NCBI RefSeq assembly: GCF_031127835.1
Contig: NZ_JARXHX010000009.1
Span: 62,001 to 126,000 of the forward strand
Reading direction: 5' to 3'
DNA: 64,000 nt
Origin: Pelagicoccus sp. SDUM812002
GTDB lineage: Bacteria > Verrucomicrobiota > Verrucomicrobiia > Opitutales > Opitutaceae
Numbering within the stretch: position 1 is the stretch's first letter; each line of letters opens with the position of its first letter. Made by a program: the position numbers and the translations under genes. The notes below the pieces were generated by a model that was not told where the DNA came from, did no database searches, and saw nothing but the letters and a program-made list of their open reading frames with translations. Below, piece by piece: positions 62,247-64,000 of the stretch.

Positions 62247-64000
62247 ATGGACGTTACCCTTACTGATTTCGACTATGGCGTGGTTGCCTTCTACTTTTTG
62301 TTCATGCTGGCGATTGGCCTGCTTTTTCGAAAATTCATCGGAAATACCAGCGACTTTTTTCGCGGAGGGGGGCAGATGTCGTGGTGGATGGCGGGCAGCA
62401 GCGCCTTTATGGTGCAGTTTAGCGCCTGGACGTTTACGGGGGCGGCAAGCAAGGCCTACCAAGACGGTCTCTTGGTGCTAGTGATCTTCTTTGGCAACGC
62501 CGTCGGCTTCTTGTGCAACTACTGGTATTTTGCGGCGAAGTGCCGGCAATCGAGAGTGGTGACGCCGGTCGAGGCGATGCGTATCCGTTTTGGCAAGACG
62601 GCTGAGCAGGTCTTTACGTGGCTGCAGTTGCCGATCGGTACGCTCTATGCGGGTATTTGGTTAAATGGTCTCGGCGTGTTTTTCAGCGCCGTATTTGGAT
62701 TCGACATCGAGACGACCGTCCTAGTAACGGGCTTGGTAGTGCTCATCCTCTCAGTAACAGGAGGGAGCTGGGCGGTCGTCGCTTCGGATTTCATGCAAGT
62801 TTTGGTGCTCATGCCGATCAGTGTGGTTGCTGCCTTTTTCGCGTTGAAGGAAGTGGGTGGCATTGGCGAACTGGTGGAGCGATTCCCTGCCGACCGGTTT
62901 CTGGGCGGCGACACGAACTACTCGACCCTGATTTGGATTTGGGTGGTAGTGATCTTGCTCAAGCAATTTGCGTCGACCAATAACTTGATGGACGCATCGC
63001 GCTACCTTTGCGCTCGCGATACCAAGGAGGCGAGGAAGGGAGCCTTGCTCGCTTCGGCCCTCTTCATTATCGGACCGGTAGTCTGGTTCGTGCCGCCAAT
63101 GGCGTCTGCTATTCTGTATCCAGATCTTGGAGAGATGTTTCCTCAGCTTAAGAATCCGGAGGAAGCGAGCTATGTGGCAATTTGCATCATGACCTTGCCG
63201 GCCGGCATGCTGGGATTGTTGATGTCCGGCATCTTTGCGGCGACCATGTCGTCAATGGATAGCGGCTTGAATCGCAATGCGGGCATTTTCGTGAGAAACT
63301 TTTACTTGCCGATCCTCCGTCCTAAGGCCAGCGAGAAGGAACTGCTGCTGGCGGGCAAGATTTCTACGGTAGTGTTTGGTCTTTGTATCATCATGGCCGG
63401 CATCCAGTTCAGCCAGTTGAAGGATATCGGACTGTTTGATTTGATGCTGCAGTTCGGCGCCTTGGTGGCCATCCCCATGCAGGTGCCCCTGATTTGGGGT
63501 ATCATAGTCAAACGCGTTCCAGACTGGGCGAGCTGGGTGACGATCTTGGTGGGTCTTTGTGTTTCCTTGGTCATTAAAACCTGGATGACGCCAGAGTGGG
63601 TGCAGGGCACTCTTGGATTGGATGCTGAGTTCTCAGGACGTGAGAGCAGCGACCTTTCGTTGATCCTAGGAGTGGTGATCAACTTGACGATCGGGTCGGC
63701 GGTCTATCTCGGGTCCACCGTTTTCTACAAGGATCAATCGGAAGAGCGAAAAAAGGAGGTCGATGCGTTCTTCGTCGATTTGAATACGCCGGTAGAGGCT
63801 AGCGAGACGGGGTCGGCCGAACGTGACTCGTCGCAAGGCAAGGCTCTCGGAATCTTGTCGATGATATACGGTGGCTTCGTGTTTCTCTTGGCGGCGATTC
63901 CCAATCCTCTGCTCGGTCGCTTCGCTTTCATGTTTTGCGGTTTGGTGTTGTTGGGAATTGGATACGCGCTGACGCGGCAAGGTAAGGGGAAGGCGCCCGC
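62247..64000 (+). CDS. Sodium:solute symporter family protein (runs off window end)
   Basis: At least 584 codons, open to the last base, so the C-terminus lies outside the window. From ATG 62247, MDVTLTDFDYGVVAFYFLFM starts the first of about thirteen helices. Signatures of the SSS family: FRGGGQMSWWMAGSSAFMVQ near 39, SAWTFTGAASKAYQDG near 60, and GGSWAVVASDFMQVLVLMPI near 170. MSGIFAATMSSMDSGLNRNA near 330 is the conserved intracellular-gate block with the family-wide serines for sodium. A long cytoplasmic tail leads to one more helix near the end (IYGGFVFLLAAIPN). The co-location with LacI and TonB genes indicates sugar or organic-acid uptake across both membranes. Confidence 0.9.
   Translation, partial: MDVTLTDFDYGVVAFYFLFMLAIGLLFRKFIGNTSDFFRGGGQMSWWMAGSSAFMVQFSAWTFTGAASKAYQDGLLVLVIFFGNAVGFLCNYWYFAAKCRQSRVVTPVEAMRIRFGKTAEQVFTWLQLPIGTLYAGIWLNGLGVFFSAVFGFDIETTVLVTGLVVLILSVTGGSWAVVASDFMQVLVLMPISVVAAFFALKEVGGIGELVERFPADRFLGGDTNYSTLIWIWVVVILLKQFASTNNLMDASRYLCARDTKEARKGALLASALFIIGPVVWFVPPMASAILYPDLGEMFPQLKNPEEASYVAICIMTLPAGMLGLLMSGIFAATMSSMDSGLNRNAGIFVRNFYLPILRPKASEKELLLAGKISTVVFGLCIIMAGIQFSQLKDIGLFDLMLQFGALVAIPMQVPLIWGIIVKRVPDWASWVTILVGLCVSLVIKTWMTPEWVQGTLGLDAEFSGRESSDLSLILGVVINLTIGSAVYLGSTVFYKDQSEERKKEVDAFFVDLNTPVEASETGSAERDSSQGKALGILSMIYGGFVFLLAAIPNPLLGRFAFMFCGLVLLGIGYALTRQGKGKAP

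Overview
The window looks like chromosomal DNA of a Verrucomicrobiota bacterium, most likely class Opitutia (Opitutae) and probably marine. This is inferred from gene content read by eye, not from a database search. Pointers are a VPDSG/PEP-CTERM-like sorting tail, GloVer repeat proteins, a TonB receptor with an N-terminal regulatory domain, an ileS - dksA-like - lspA operon, lysine/alanine-rich histone-H1-like proteins, and a general shortage of Shine-Dalgarno sequences. Nearly all of the window is ordinary housekeeping sequence. There is no CRISPR array, prophage or intact insertion sequence.

Layout. 1-2.6 kb: a decaying locus with a frameshifted hybrid sensor kinase and a truncated porin-like gene. 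2.6-7.7 kb: an aminotransferase with a small partner gene, a divergent LysR regulator, a flavodoxin, a YdjM-type membrane protein and a surface-sorted spondin-domain protein. 8-11.1 kb: trpB, yicC, then a gene-poor stretch with a transposase relic and a perfect 40-bp palindrome. 11.2-17.7 kb: the minus-strand operon ileS, DksA-like, lspA, with aspS divergent. 17.8-19.8 kb: amtB-glnK behind a convincing sigma-54 promoter. 20.2-26.8 kb: a membrane protein, tRNA-Val, then ilvH, hemC, cobA/hemD fusion, a DegT aminotransferase, trpF and a secreted protein. 26.8-31.5 kb: ffh and a large secreted GloVer-repeat protein. 32-34 kb: two tandem CsgG-like proteins. 34.2-41.9 kb: an Lrp-type regulator, an aminotransferase, der, fmt, a LysM protein, parB, secG and a LolA-like protein. 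42.2-48.5 kb: an orphan sigma-54 activator, a trimodular LplT-PlsC-acyl-ACP-synthetase protein and an UgpC/MalK-type ATPase. 49-53 kb: a double ribbon-helix-helix protein with an H1-like tail, a two-domain PPK2 and a conserved protein of unknown function. 53-57.4 kb: cstA, sppA, sufT. 57.6-64 kb: a TonB receptor, a LacI regulator and a sodium:solute symporter, which together look like a substrate-uptake module.

How the genes work together. Nitrogen uptake and sensing are paired (amtB-glnK). Tetrapyrrole synthesis runs from hydroxymethylbilane (HemC) to uroporphyrinogen III and precorrin-2 (CobA/HemD) in overlapping genes. Protein translocation and membrane biogenesis are represented by Ffh, SecG, LspA, SppA and the LolA-like protein. 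Three nucleic-acid or RNA-polymerase-associated proteins (DksA-like, ParB, RHH-H1) carry Lys/Ala-rich tails of the same style.

The most unusual items are the single-chain RHH-RHH-H1 protein, the DksA-like protein that has lost three of its four zinc-finger cysteines, the uncharacterised YGTFAEIGAGQE family beside PPK2, the inverted repeats upstream of both the orphan sigma-54 activator and the acyltransferase gene, and two tandem CsgG proteins without curli genes. No completely new multi-gene system could be demonstrated from sequence alone.
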